Shown: positions 46,894-54,261 of the stretch, in pieces
Position numbering within the stretch: position 1 is the stretch's first letter
Layout: every line of letters starts with the position of its first letter
NCBI RefSeq assembly: GCF_001667035.1
Contig: NZ_LZIR01000022.1
Coordinates: 1 to 64,000, forward strand
Reading direction: 5' to 3'
DNA from: Mycobacterium sp. 852002-51057_SCH5723018
GTDB lineage: Bacteria; Actinomycetota; Actinomycetes; Mycobacteriales; Mycobacteriaceae
Length of the DNA: 64,000 nt
Program-made: the position numbers and the translations under genes
The notes under the pieces: generated by a model
Databases searched by the model: none
Told to the model about the DNA's origin: nothing
Seen by the model: only the letters and a program-made list of their open reading frames with translations

Positions 46894-47712
46894 TCAGGGC
46901 TCCGGCAGCTCGCTCCAGTCGGCCGACAGCCGCGCGCTGAACCGCGGCGGCCGCCGGTCCAGGAAGGCGCTGACCCCCTCGCGGGCGTCGGCGGTGCCCA
47001 TCACGCGCTGGTGTAGCTGGGTTTCCAGCGATGCGACCTGCCGCGGGGTGTAGTTGTTGATCGCGCCGTCCCACAACAGCCGCTTGCACAGCGCCGCCGA
47101 CATCGGGGCGACGTGGGCCGCGATGTCGCGGGCCATCTCCACCGCGTGGTCGAGCACCCGCTCGGCGGGCAGCGCCCGGTTCGCGACACCGAGCGCCACC
47201 GCCTCCGTCCCGGTGAACGTGCGCCCGGTCAGCAGGATCTCGGCGGCCACCCCCAGGGTGCTGAGGTGCGCCAGCGTCCAGTGCGACATGCAGTCGGGAA
47301 TGACGCCCCGACGCACTTGCACCACACCGTATTTGGCGTCGTCGGAGACCACGCGGATGTCGGCCTGCAGGGCAATGGTCAGCCCGATTCCGATGGCGTG
47401 GCCGTTGAGCGCGGCGATCACCGGTTTGCGCAATTCGAAGGCGGCGGGATCGATCGGCGAGGCCGAGAACGTGCTGCCGTCCGCCGGGGCGTCGAACGGC
47501 GAGACGTTGGCCGAGAAGTCCGCTCCGACGCAGAAGGCGGGCCCGGCCCCGGTCACCACGATCGCCAGGACGTCGTCGTCGGCGTCGCAGTCGGAGTACG
47601 CCCGGCTCAACAGCCGACCCATGTCGGCGGTGTAGGCGTTGAGGTGCTCGGGGCGATTGAGCCTGAGCACCGCCACGCCCCCGCCGATGTCGACCGTCAC
47701 GTCGGCGCTCAT
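46894..47712 (-). CDS. Enoyl-CoA hydratase/isomerase family protein
   Basis: A 272-residue crotonase-fold enzyme. Oxyanion-hole segments are GAGPAFCVGADFS (about residues 54-66) and NGHAIGIGLTIALQADIRV (about 105-123). The first usual Glu position reads GLTIAL and is not acidic, so true hydratase activity is uncertain. It starts MSADVTVDIGGGVAVL at 47712, eleven bases after the Lon-N gene on the same strand, and could be its operon partner. It converges on the SDR gene. Confidence 0.85.
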   Translation of the reverse strand: MSADVTVDIGGGVAVLRLNRPEHLNAYTADMGRLLSRAYSDCDADDDVLAIVVTGAGPAFCVGADFSANVSPFDAPADGSTFSASPIDPAAFELRKPVIAALNGHAIGIGLTIALQADIRVVSDDAKYGVVQVRRGVIPDCMSHWTLAHLSTLGVAAEILLTGRTFTGTEAVALGVANRALPAERVLDHAVEMARDIAAHVAPMSAALCKRLLWDGAINNYTPRQVASLETQLHQRVMGTADAREGVSAFLDRRPPRFSARLSADWSELPEP

Positions 47713-47723
47713 CGCATCGCCCC

Positions 47724-48371
47724 CTATTCGGACAGCTGGAATTCCACCATGTCGGCGACGGCGTCGACGGCCTCGCCGAGCGCGGTGAGCCGCTCGGCGG
47801 CCGACGGCGCCGACAGCACGGCGTACCGGTCGGCCGCACCGATCGGGATGCGAGACGCCAACGCGTAAAGGCGTTGCCCGGCATCGGTTTCGTCGCCCGG
47901 CCCAAGCAGCACCTCGCGGCCCGGCAGCGAAGCGCCGCGGGCGGCCGCGATCCGCTCGAACAGGGCCATCACCCGGTCCTCGAGGTCGAGCAGCTCCGCG
48001 GGCGTCACCGGGTCGCCGGGCTCGTCGGGCCACGACGTCACCGTCGCGCGCGGGTAGGGCTGGTCGGGCAACCACTCGGCCACCCGGATCCGCGCACCGG
48101 TGCGGCAGCGCAACACGTATCGGCCCGCGCCGAGATCGGCGTATTCGTCGATCGTGGACAGCACACCGACGTCGCAACGCGCATCGTCGCCGCCCACCTC
48201 GCGGCCCGCCGAGATCAGCACCACACCGAACGGTTCGTCGCCCTCGACGCAGCGCCGCCCCAGCGCGCCGTAGCGGGGCTCGAAGATGCGCAGCGGCAGA
48301 TCTTCGTCGGGCAGCAGCGCCGACTCGAGCGGAAACATCGGCCGCTCAACGGGTTCGGGATCCGCCATCAC
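47724..48371 (-). CDS. Lon N-terminal (LON substrate-binding) domain protein (Rv0434-like)
   Basis: A 215-residue protein consisting of a Lon N-terminal domain without ATPase or protease: PMFPLESALLPDEDLPLRIFEPRYGAL is the hallmark start. The family is thought to bind unfolded proteins or act as an adaptor; the true role is unknown. Length matches Rv0434 (217). The start is GTG at 48371 or ATG at 48368. It follows the ligase gene by six bases in a minus-strand operon. Confidence 0.9.
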   Translation of the reverse strand: MMADPEPVERPMFPLESALLPDEDLPLRIFEPRYGALGRRCVEGDEPFGVVLISAGREVGGDDARCDVGVLSTIDEYADLGAGRYVLRCRTGARIRVAEWLPDQPYPRATVTSWPDEPGDPVTPAELLDLEDRVMALFERIAAARGASLPGREVLLGPGDETDAGQRLYALASRIPIGAADRYAVLSAPSAAERLTALGEAVDAVADMVEFQLSE

Positions 48372-48377
48372 CTACAC

Positions 48378-49508
48378 CTAGATGTCCAGCTCGGCCACCA
48401 GTGCGTCGACGACCGCCCGCAGGTCGCCGTCGTGTTCCTCGGCCACCCGCCGTTGCCGCTGATATGACGCGCCGTCGGCCCAGATGTCGGCCACCGCGCG
48501 CAGCTCGTCGGCGCAATGCAGGGACTTGGCGACCGGTTCCATGCGGTTCAGCACCTCGAGGAGGTCGTCGGTGACCAGCCGCTCGTTGCTCTCGGCGTCC
48601 AGGATGATCACCGCGTCCAGGCCGTAACGCGCGGCGCGCCACTTGTTTTCCTGCACGTGCCAGGGCGGCATGGTGGGCAGCGTCTCCCCGGCGTCCAGCC
48701 GGCGGTCCAGGTCGACGACCAGACAGTGCGTCAACGCGACCAGCGCGCCGAGCTCGCGCAGGTTGGACACCCCGTCGCAGACCCGCACCTCAAGCGTGCC
48801 CAGGTGCGGCGAAGGCCGTATGTCCCAACGTATTTCGTCTACGTGGTCGATGATGCCGGTCTTCTTCTGGTCGTAGACAAAGCCTTCGAACTCCGACCAT
48901 CTCTGGAAGTGAAACGGCAACCCGGCGGTGGGCAGCTGCTGAAACATCATCGCGCGGTTGCTTGCGTACCCGGTGTCTTCGCCGACCCACCAGGGTGACG
49001 AGGCCGACAGCGCCAGCAGGTGCGGGTAGTACTTCAGCAGCGACGTCATGATCGGCATCACCTTGTTCGCCGAGGAGATTCCGACGTGCACGTGCACGCC
49101 CCAGATCAGCATCTGCCGGCCCCACCACTGGGTCCGCTTGATCAGCTCCGCGTAACGCGGTGCGTCGGTGAGCTTCTGGGCCGACCAGCGAGCGAACGGG
49201 TGGGCGCCCGCGCAGAACAGCTCCATGCCGCGGTCCCGGACGACCTTCCGTGCGGGGCGCAACGTCTGCCGCAGGTCTTCCATCGCCTGAGCGGTGCAGT
49301 CGCAGATGCCGCTGACCACCTCGACGGTGTTGCGCAGCAATTCCTTGTGTACACGCGGGTTTTCGCCGATCTCGGCGATCACGGCGGTGGCCTCGTTGCT
49401 CAGGTCGCGGGTCTGGGCGTCGACGAGCGCGAACTCCCATTCCACGCCAATGGTCGGCCGCGGTGACGGCGCGAAATCGATGCGGGCTTTCGCCCTGCTA
49501 GCCGGCAC
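48378..49508 (-). CDS. YbdK-type carboxylate-amine (glutamate-cysteine-like) ligase (Rv0433-like)
   Basis: A 376-residue member of the GCS2/YbdK family, ATP-dependent ligases that join an amine to a carboxylate. Core segments are [12 protein letters not shown] (about residues 18-29), the central [11 protein letters not shown] (metal/ATP) and [19 protein letters not shown]. Mycobacteria use mycothiol rather than glutathione, so the product is not glutathione; it is unknown. Start GTG at 49508 ([12 protein letters not shown]) gives exactly the Mtb Rv0433 length and overlaps the sodC stop by eleven bases. Confidence 0.9.
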   Translation of the reverse strand: MPASRAKARIDFAPSPRPTIGVEWEFALVDAQTRDLSNEATAVIAEIGENPRVHKELLRNTVEVVSGICDCTAQAMEDLRQTLRPARKVVRDRGMELFCAGAHPFARWSAQKLTDAPRYAELIKRTQWWGRQMLIWGVHVHVGISSANKVMPIMTSLLKYYPHLLALSASSPWWVGEDTGYASNRAMMFQQLPTAGLPFHFQRWSEFEGFVYDQKKTGIIDHVDEIRWDIRPSPHLGTLEVRVCDGVSNLRELGALVALTHCLVVDLDRRLDAGETLPTMPPWHVQENKWRAARYGLDAVIILDAESNERLVTDDLLEVLNRMEPVAKSLHCADELRAVADIWADGASYQRQRRVAEEHDGDLRAVVDALVAELDI

Positions 49509-50199
49509 CGATGACACCGCACGCCACCCGCTTGCCGGCGTCACCGGTGGTCATCGTCGTCTCGTCGGGACCCGGTGTCCCGTTGGTCTGGTGGTAGCGC
49601 TCCGACGGGATGTTGGCGAAGTTATCGGCTCCGGCGTGAATGATGATCGCGGTCTTCTCGCCGGTGATCAGGTCGTCCATGGCGAAGGCATCGGTGGTGG
49701 TGACCAGCGTGCCGACGCCGTCCTTGCGGACCTGCAGCGAGGTCAGGTCGCCGCTGGCGGGCTCGCCCGAGTGCCCGGGCGCCTGGAAATGCCCACCGGC
49801 AGACAGGAAGTCGCCGGGCGCGCCGCCGGTAGGGGCCACCGAGTTCGGTTCACACTTGCCCGCCTTGTGGATGTGGACGCCGTGGAATCCCGGTGCGAGG
49901 TGACCGGCGCCGCTGGTCGCGATCGTGATGGTGGCGTAGCCGTTGCCGAATTCCAGCTTCGCGGTCGCGACCTCGGCGCCGTCGGGCGCCTTCAACAGCG
50001 TGGTGATGCTCCGCGCGGCCGGTGCCGCCGCCGGCTGCTGGCCGCCCTCGATGCCCGAAGTTGCCGATGGTGCGCTAGCTCCCGTCCACACCGCCGGCGT
50101 GGTGCCCGGGTTCGTCGAGGCGTGTTGGGGCGACGAGCACGCAGCCACCACAAAGATCGCGGACACGGCGGCGGCAGCGACAACGCGGTGCTTACGCAT
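49498..50199 (-). CDS. sodC: Cu/Zn superoxide dismutase lipoprotein
   Basis: A 233-residue Cu,Zn-superoxide dismutase on the outer face of the membrane. The signal peptide (residues 1-20) ends at lipobox VVAA-C with Cys21, so it is probably lipidated. Copper/zinc ligands are in [23 protein letters not shown] and [10 protein letters not shown]; the conserved C-terminal Cys is in ACGVIG. It matches Mtb SodC (Rv0432). TAGGCT sits six bases before the ATG, suggesting a leaderless transcript. It leads into the ligase gene by an overlap. Confidence 0.95.
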   Translation of the reverse strand: MRKHRVVAAAAVSAIFVVAACSSPQHASTNPGTTPAVWTGASAPSATSGIEGGQQPAAAPAARSITTLLKAPDGAEVATAKLEFGNGYATITIATSGAGHLAPGFHGVHIHKAGKCEPNSVAPTGGAPGDFLSAGGHFQAPGHSGEPASGDLTSLQVRKDGVGTLVTTTDAFAMDDLITGEKTAIIIHAGADNFANIPSERYHQTNGTPGPDETTMTTGDAGKRVACGVIGAG

Positions 50200-50211
50200 A
50201 GCGGAAGCCTA
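50197..50211 (-). promoter_or_regulatory. Putative leaderless promoter of sodC
   Basis: On the minus strand TAGGCT (50211-50206), six bases, then ATG at 50199. Confidence 0.5.
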
Positions 50212-50247
50212 TCTTGGCGACCGCCGATTTTCCGAGCAGCCGGAGCG

Positions 50248-50721
50248 TCAGCCCGTCACCAGAACGATGACGCCGGGCGGCTGGCTGGTGAGCGCCGGGA
50301 TCCGCGGCTGGACGGGCGCTCCGAGCTTCTGGCCGACCGCATCGGCGGTGGCATGCTCGTCGTCGGCGTCGGTGTAGTACACCGTGGTGGCCGAGACCTC
50401 CGGCAGCGCCAGGTTGCCGACATCGGTCACCTTGAAACCGGCCGAGGCAAGCTGGTCCTTGGTGCGCGCGGCGACGCCCTCTTTCGACGAGATGTTGTAG
50501 ACGCGCACCTCGGCCTGGGTCGCCGGGGCCTTGCTACTCGTCGACGCGGCCGGTGCGCTGGTTGTGACGCTCGAACCCGCCGACGCCGAGTCGTCGTCGG
50601 ACTTCCCGGAGGAGCTCAGGGCCTGCCATCCCAGCAGCAGGAAGATGACGCCGAGGAACAACAGCACCATCACCATGGCCCGCAGGGGAAGCCCCGTCGA
50701 GTCGGGGACGCGCTCTTTCAT
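50248..50721 (-). CDS. virR: VirR-like membrane protein with LytR_C domain (Rv0431-like)
   Basis: A 157-residue protein with one N-terminal transmembrane helix (about residues 14-33), a Ser/Thr/Ala-rich linker (about 38-68) and a LytR_C domain (about 70-157; EVRVYNISSKEGVAARTKDQLASAGF in part). It matches Mtb Rv0431 (VirR), reported to restrain membrane vesicle release and to affect cell-wall integrity. The start ATG at 50721 is 19 bases after the DUF3263 gene stop, in the same operon. Confidence 0.9.
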   Translation of the reverse strand: MKERVPDSTGLPLRAMVMVLLFLGVIFLLLGWQALSSSGKSDDDSASAGSSVTTSAPAASTSSKAPATQAEVRVYNISSKEGVAARTKDQLASAGFKVTDVGNLALPEVSATTVYYTDADDEHATADAVGQKLGAPVQPRIPALTSQPPGVIVLVTG

Positions 50722-50740
50722 CGAGCCCCACTGTAGCGAG

Positions 50741-51049
50741 TCAGGTCACCTCGAAGCCCAGGCGCCGCGCCGCGCGCGCCTTCTGGCGGCTGGCGCGCAG
50801 CCGTCGCAGCCGCTTCACCAGCATCGGGTCGGCGGCCAGCGCCTCGGGCCGATCCACTAGCGCGTTGAGCACTTGGTAATAGCGTGTCGCCGACATCGAG
50901 AACAGCTCTTTGATGGCTTCTTCCTTCACCCCGGCGTATTTCCACCACTGACGTTCGAACGCCAGGATGTCGTGTTCACGGCGGGTGAGCCCATCGGCGA
51001 TTTCAGCGTCGTCCCCCGATCGATTTGCCCGCGCCATCGCGCTGTCCAT
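50741..51049 (-). CDS. DUF3263 protein (Rv0430-like)
   Basis: A 102-residue protein, nearly identical in recalled sequence and length to Mtb Rv0430. It starts MDSAMARANRSGDDAE; the core GLTRREHDILAFERQWWKYAG then FSMSATRYYQVLNAL looks like a helix-turn-helix, and the tail is basic (RRLRASRQKARAARR). A DNA-binding role is plausible but unproved. An AGGAAG ribosome-binding site precedes the ATG at 51049; frames further upstream are not conserved. It heads the virR-sodC operon. Confidence 0.9.
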   Translation of the reverse strand: MDSAMARANRSGDDAEIADGLTRREHDILAFERQWWKYAGVKEEAIKELFSMSATRYYQVLNALVDRPEALAADPMLVKRLRRLRASRQKARAARRLGFEVT

Positions 51050-51211
51050 ATCGCTTCCTGGACCCTTCCGGAGATACTCGAAGTGCTCGAATGACTTATA
51101 TATAGGCGTTTTAGGGCATGCTTCGCGCGAATATTGAACCACGCCACGAACCCTCAAGCCGTAATCCAGACCCGCGAGTCGGCCGACTGGTGAGATTGCC
51201 CTGGCTACCCC

Positions 51212-51297
51212 GAGCGTGCATCCTCGCCGGGCCTGGCCCGATCGCCCGACTCCTCCTCGCGCCGCTTTGCGGCGCGCATCGTCGCCGGGCCTAAGCT
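51212..51297. repeat. MIRU-like element (inverted orientation) upstream of def
   Basis: On the minus strand: GGCCCGGCGACGATGCGCGC, then GCGGCGCGAGGAGGAGTCGG, and a degenerate second copy CCCGGCGAGGATGCACGC. This is the same CCGGCGACGATGC / GAGGAG pattern as the MIRU at 23845. TAAGCT (51292-51297) at its end could serve as the -10 of def. Confidence 0.6.
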
Positions 51298-51305
51298 TTC
51301 CGACC

Positions 51306-51899
51306 ATGGCAGTCGTACCCATCCGCATCGTGGGAGATCCCGTCCTGCACACCCCGACGACGCCGGTGCCAGTCGGCACCGACGGTTCGCCGCCGCCGGA
51401 TCTGCCGGAGTTGATCGCCACCATGTACGACACCATGGACGCCGCGCACGGGGTCGGGCTGGCCGCCAACCAGATCGGCCATGGCCTGCGTCTCTTCGTC
51501 TACGACTGCGCCGAGGACCGCGGGTTGACGGACCGCCGCCGCGGCGTCGTCATCAACCCGGTGCTGGAAACCTCCGAAGTCCCCGAGACCATGCCCGACC
51601 CGGGCGAGGACGAGGAAGGCTGCCTGTCGGTCCCCGGCGAATCGTTCCCCACCGGCCGCGCGAAGTGGGCGCGGGTCACCGGGCTCGACGCCGACGGCAG
51701 CCCGGTCACCATCGAGGGCACCGGGCTTTTCGCACGGATGCTGCAGCACGAGACCGGCCACCTGGACGGCTTTTTGTACCTGGACCGCCTCATCGGCCGG
51801 TACGCCCGCGGCGCGAAGCGGGCCGTCAAGGCACACGGCTGGGGCGTGCCGGGACTGTCGTGGCTACCGGGCGAGGGGCCGGACCCGTTCGGCCACTGA
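51306..51899 (+). CDS. def: Peptide deformylase
   Basis: A 197-residue peptide deformylase removing formyl groups from new proteins, using a metal (Fe/Zn). All three motifs are present: GVGLAANQ (49-56), EGCLS with metal ligand Cys106, and QHETGH with His148, Glu149 and His152. Length and residue numbering equal Mtb Def (Rv0429c). The start ATG at 51306 follows homology. The stop overlaps the next gene by one base (TGATG). Confidence 0.97.
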   Translation: MAVVPIRIVGDPVLHTPTTPVPVGTDGSPPPDLPELIATMYDTMDAAHGVGLAANQIGHGLRLFVYDCAEDRGLTDRRRGVVINPVLETSEVPETMPDPGEDEEGCLSVPGESFPTGRAKWARVTGLDADGSPVTIEGTGLFARMLQHETGHLDGFLYLDRLIGRYARGAKRAVKAHGWGVPGLSWLPGEGPDPFGH

Positions 51900-52669
51900 T
51901 GGTCTCGTGGCCGGACCCGGGAACGCGGGTGACGGTTCGCTACCGGCGCCCGGCCGGATCGGTTCCGCCGCTGACCGACGCGGTGGGACACCTGCTGGAG
52001 GTCGATCCGGTGGTGCGGGTGCGGACGAAGACGGGTGCGGTCGTCGAAATCTCGCCCGCCGACGTCGTAGCGCTACGGGTGCTGACCGACGCGCCGATCC
52101 GCACCTCGCAGATCCGCGCGCTCGAGCACGCGGCCGCGGCGGCCCGGCCCGGCGCCGAACGAGCCTGGCTCGACGGGTGGCTGCTGCGGGCGGAACCGGG
52201 AGCCCGGCTGGCCGCCAATTCGGCCTTACCCCTTGATGTTTCGGCGCGGCTAAGCGCGCTCCCGCAGATCGTCGCCTGGTATCGCGATCGGGGCCTGACG
52301 CCGCGGCTGGCCATCCCCGACCGCTTGCTGTCGCTGCCTCCCGGCGTGGCGGCCGAACGCACGGAACGAGTCCTGGTGCGCGACGTGTCGAGCGTCACGC
52401 TCGAGCAACGGCCGCGCAGCAGCCGGCGCGCGGCAGTGACCGACTCACCCGACGGCGCCCGGTGGGTGGGGGTGGATGCAATACGCGCGCCCGACGACCG
52501 CGCCGGTGTGGAGGCGCTGTTGGCCTGGGGTGCGAGCCGCGGGGCGACCCGCGCGTACGTCGAAGTCGGCGACGACGACACCGATGAGATCACACTCGCC
52601 GAATCGCTGGGCTTCCGGCTGCACCACCGGCGCCGCTACGTCACGGCGCCGGCAATCGATACCGTCTAG
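51899..52669 (+). CDS. GNAT-family acetyltransferase-like protein (Rv0428c-like)
   Basis: A 256-residue protein: an N-terminal SH3-like barrel (RVTVRYRRPAGSVPPLTDAVGHLLEV; about residues 8-60) followed by a GNAT-like region whose C-terminal part is DEITLAESLGFRLHHRRRYV. From recall Rv0428c of Mtb has about 302 residues; here the segment between RLLSLPPGVA and RAYVEVGDDD looks short, so the acetyl-CoA site (usually Q/R-x2-G-x-G/A) is not evident and part of the domain may be deleted. Coupled to def by TGATG. Confidence 0.8.
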   Translation: MVSWPDPGTRVTVRYRRPAGSVPPLTDAVGHLLEVDPVVRVRTKTGAVVEISPADVVALRVLTDAPIRTSQIRALEHAAAAARPGAERAWLDGWLLRAEPGARLAANSALPLDVSARLSALPQIVAWYRDRGLTPRLAIPDRLLSLPPGVAAERTERVLVRDVSSVTLEQRPRSSRRAAVTDSPDGARWVGVDAIRAPDDRAGVEALLAWGASRGATRAYVEVGDDDTDEITLAESLGFRLHHRRRYVTAPAIDTV

Positions 52670-52671
52670 CC

Positions 52672-53616
52672 ATGCCCGAGCGGACGGTTGATGGCGGCGA
52701 CCCGGCTGATGGCGGCGACCCGCTGCGCCCGGCTTCGCCGCGCTTGCGATCGCCGGTTCATGGCGGCGACCCGCTGCGCCCGGCTTCGCCGCGCTTGCGA
52801 TCGCCGCTGCTGCGGCTGGCCACCTGGAATGTGAATTCGATCCGCAGCCGCCTGGACCGCGTCGTCGACTGGCTGGCTCGCGCCGAGGTCGACGTGCTGG
52901 CCATGCAGGAGACCAAGTGTTCGGACGGCCAATTCCCCGCCCTGCCCTTCTACGCACTGGGCTACGAGGTCGCACACGTCGGCTTCAACCAGTGGAACGG
53001 CGTGGCCATCGCCTCGCGCGTCGGTCTCGAGGACGTGCAGATCGGCTTCGAAGGGCAACCGACCTGGAGCAGCAAGCCCGACGTGGCGGCCACGGCGGAG
53101 GCCCGGGCGCTGGGCGCCACCTGCGGCGGCATCCGGGTGTGGAGCCTGTATGTGCCCAACGGCCGCGCGGTGGGCGATCCGCACTACGTTTACAAGCTGA
53201 ATTGGCTTGCAGCCCTGCGTGATACGGCGGCGGGCTGGCTGCGCGACGATCCCGCGGCCCAGATCGCGCTGGTCGGCGACTGGAACATCGCCCCGCGGGA
53301 CGAAGACGTCTGGAGCACCGAATACTACGCGGGCGCCACGCACGTCTCGGAGCCGGAGCGCCGCGCGTTCAACGCGATCGTCGACGCGCAGTTCGCCGAC
53401 GTGGTAAGGCCTTTCACCCCGGGCCCCGCGGTCTACACCTACTGGGACTACACGCAGCTGCGGTTCCAGAAGGGACGGGGCATGCGCATCGATTTCATCC
53501 TCGCGTCCCCCGCGTTGGCCGGCCGCGTGACCGGCGCGCAGATCGTCCGCGACGAGCGCAAGGGGAAGGCGCCGAGCGATCACGCGCCGGTGCTGATCGA
53601 TGTGAGCCCCGTTTGA
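52672..53616 (+). CDS. xthA: Exodeoxyribonuclease III / AP endonuclease with extra repeat-encoded N-terminus
   Basis: A 314-residue class II AP endonuclease (DNA repair, cuts 5' of abasic sites and removes 3' blocks). Catalytic segments are LATWNVNSIRSR (about residues 46-57), AMQETKCSDG with metal Glu, YVPNGR, GDWNIAP, MRIDFIL and the terminal SDHAP. Mtb XthA (Rv0427c) starts at the first motif; here about 43 residues precede it, made of a 17-residue unit (GGDPLRPASPRLRSP) present twice plus a partial copy. Translation may begin at ATG 52672, or at a TTG near 52794 just before the core. The repeat is clear; which start is used is uncertain. Confidence 0.9.
   Translation: MPERTVDGGDPADGGDPLRPASPRLRSPVHGGDPLRPASPRLRSPLLRLATWNVNSIRSRLDRVVDWLARAEVDVLAMQETKCSDGQFPALPFYALGYEVAHVGFNQWNGVAIASRVGLEDVQIGFEGQPTWSSKPDVAATAEARALGATCGGIRVWSLYVPNGRAVGDPHYVYKLNWLAALRDTAAGWLRDDPAAQIALVGDWNIAPRDEDVWSTEYYAGATHVSEPERRAFNAIVDAQFADVVRPFTPGPAVYTYWDYTQLRFQKGRGMRIDFILASPALAGRVTGAQIVRDERKGKAPSDHAPVLIDVSPV
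52691..52806 (+). repeat. 51-bp direct repeat at the 5' end of xthA
   Basis: ATGGCGGCGACCCGCTGCGC... recurs at 52709 and 52760 (period 51, 17 codons, in frame); a shorter copy of the first 13 bases is at 52691. Unit cores CGGCTTCGCCGCGCTTGCGA and TCGCCG match a related copy at 24661-24712, so it is a dispersed repeat that has entered the gene start. Confidence 0.85.
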
Positions 53617-53740
53617 GTCGCGTTGAAAGTTGGTATGCACGTCCGCGGCAAGCAAAATCCAAAAGTTGCTCGTTGTACGCGCGTTTGTAACGTGGCAGGC
53701 TTTCGCTTGATAGATGCGCAGAAACGGCCTCGTTTTTGCT

Positions 53741-53764
53741 GTTAACCTTGCGTTCAACGGGTAT
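53741..53764 (+). promoter_or_regulatory. Candidate SigF-type promoter before the ctpH locus
   Basis: GTTAA (53741-53745), 13 bases, then GGGTAT (53759-53764). The -10 equals the mycobacterial SigF -10 (GGGTAT); the -35 GTT is partial and spacing short. It lies in a 200-bp AT-richer gap and 53 bases before the first gene of the ctpH cluster. Confidence 0.3.
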
Positions 53765-53816
53765 ACATCTTGCCAACGCGGTTCCCGGTGAGAGCGAGTA
53801 GGACTAGGGAGTCATC

Positions 53817-54260
53817 ATGGGTGTCGTCGGCGGTGCAGTCCGGAACGTGAGCAGGACGGTGGGTCGTGCGGCGGACGCGACTACTGCGGCCGCCGGCGCC
53901 GTGGGTGGGGCCGCCGTCAATGGGATTGTCGGCGGCGTGACCGGCGCCGCAGAGGGCATCAAGCGCGGCGTCAGCAGCGGCAGCCACTCGACGCCGGCGG
54001 CCGCGCTGGCCTTGGGTGCACTGGGCGTCGCCGGCCTGATCGAGTGGCCGGTGCTGCTGGCGGTCGGCGGCGGCGCGCTGGTGCTGCATCGGATGCAGCG
54101 CAAGCCCGGGACGCCGGCGTCGGCGAAGGCGAGCTTGACGCCGGTGCCGTCGGCACCGGCGGCTAAGAAGGCGGCGCCACGGAAGTCCGCCAGCAAGCCG
54201 GCGGCCAAGAAGGCGGCGGGGCGGCGGGCCGGGTCCGCCAACTTGCGCAGCACCAATTAG
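53817..54260 (+). CDS. Small membrane protein with basic Lys/Ala-rich tail (Rv0426c-like)
   Basis: A 147-residue protein, same length as Mtb Rv0426c. The N-terminal half is Gly/Ala/Val-rich (AAGAVGGAAVNGIVGGVTGAA), possibly amphipathic. One transmembrane segment lies at about residues 64-92 (GALGVAGLIEWPVLLAVGGG). The tail (about 105-147) is rich in Lys, Ala and Pro like histone H1 (PAAKKAAPRKSASK). The motif GLIEWPV-x-L recurs as FELIDWPVAL in the small protein on the other side of ctpH. A ribosome-binding site AGGGAG precedes ATG 53817. Role unknown; subunit or regulator of CtpH is inferred. Confidence 0.8.
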   Translation: MGVVGGAVRNVSRTVGRAADATTAAAGAVGGAAVNGIVGGVTGAAEGIKRGVSSGSHSTPAAALALGALGVAGLIEWPVLLAVGGGALVLHRMQRKPGTPASAKASLTPVPSAPAAKKAAPRKSASKPAAKKAAGRRAGSANLRSTN

Positions 54261-54261
54261 G

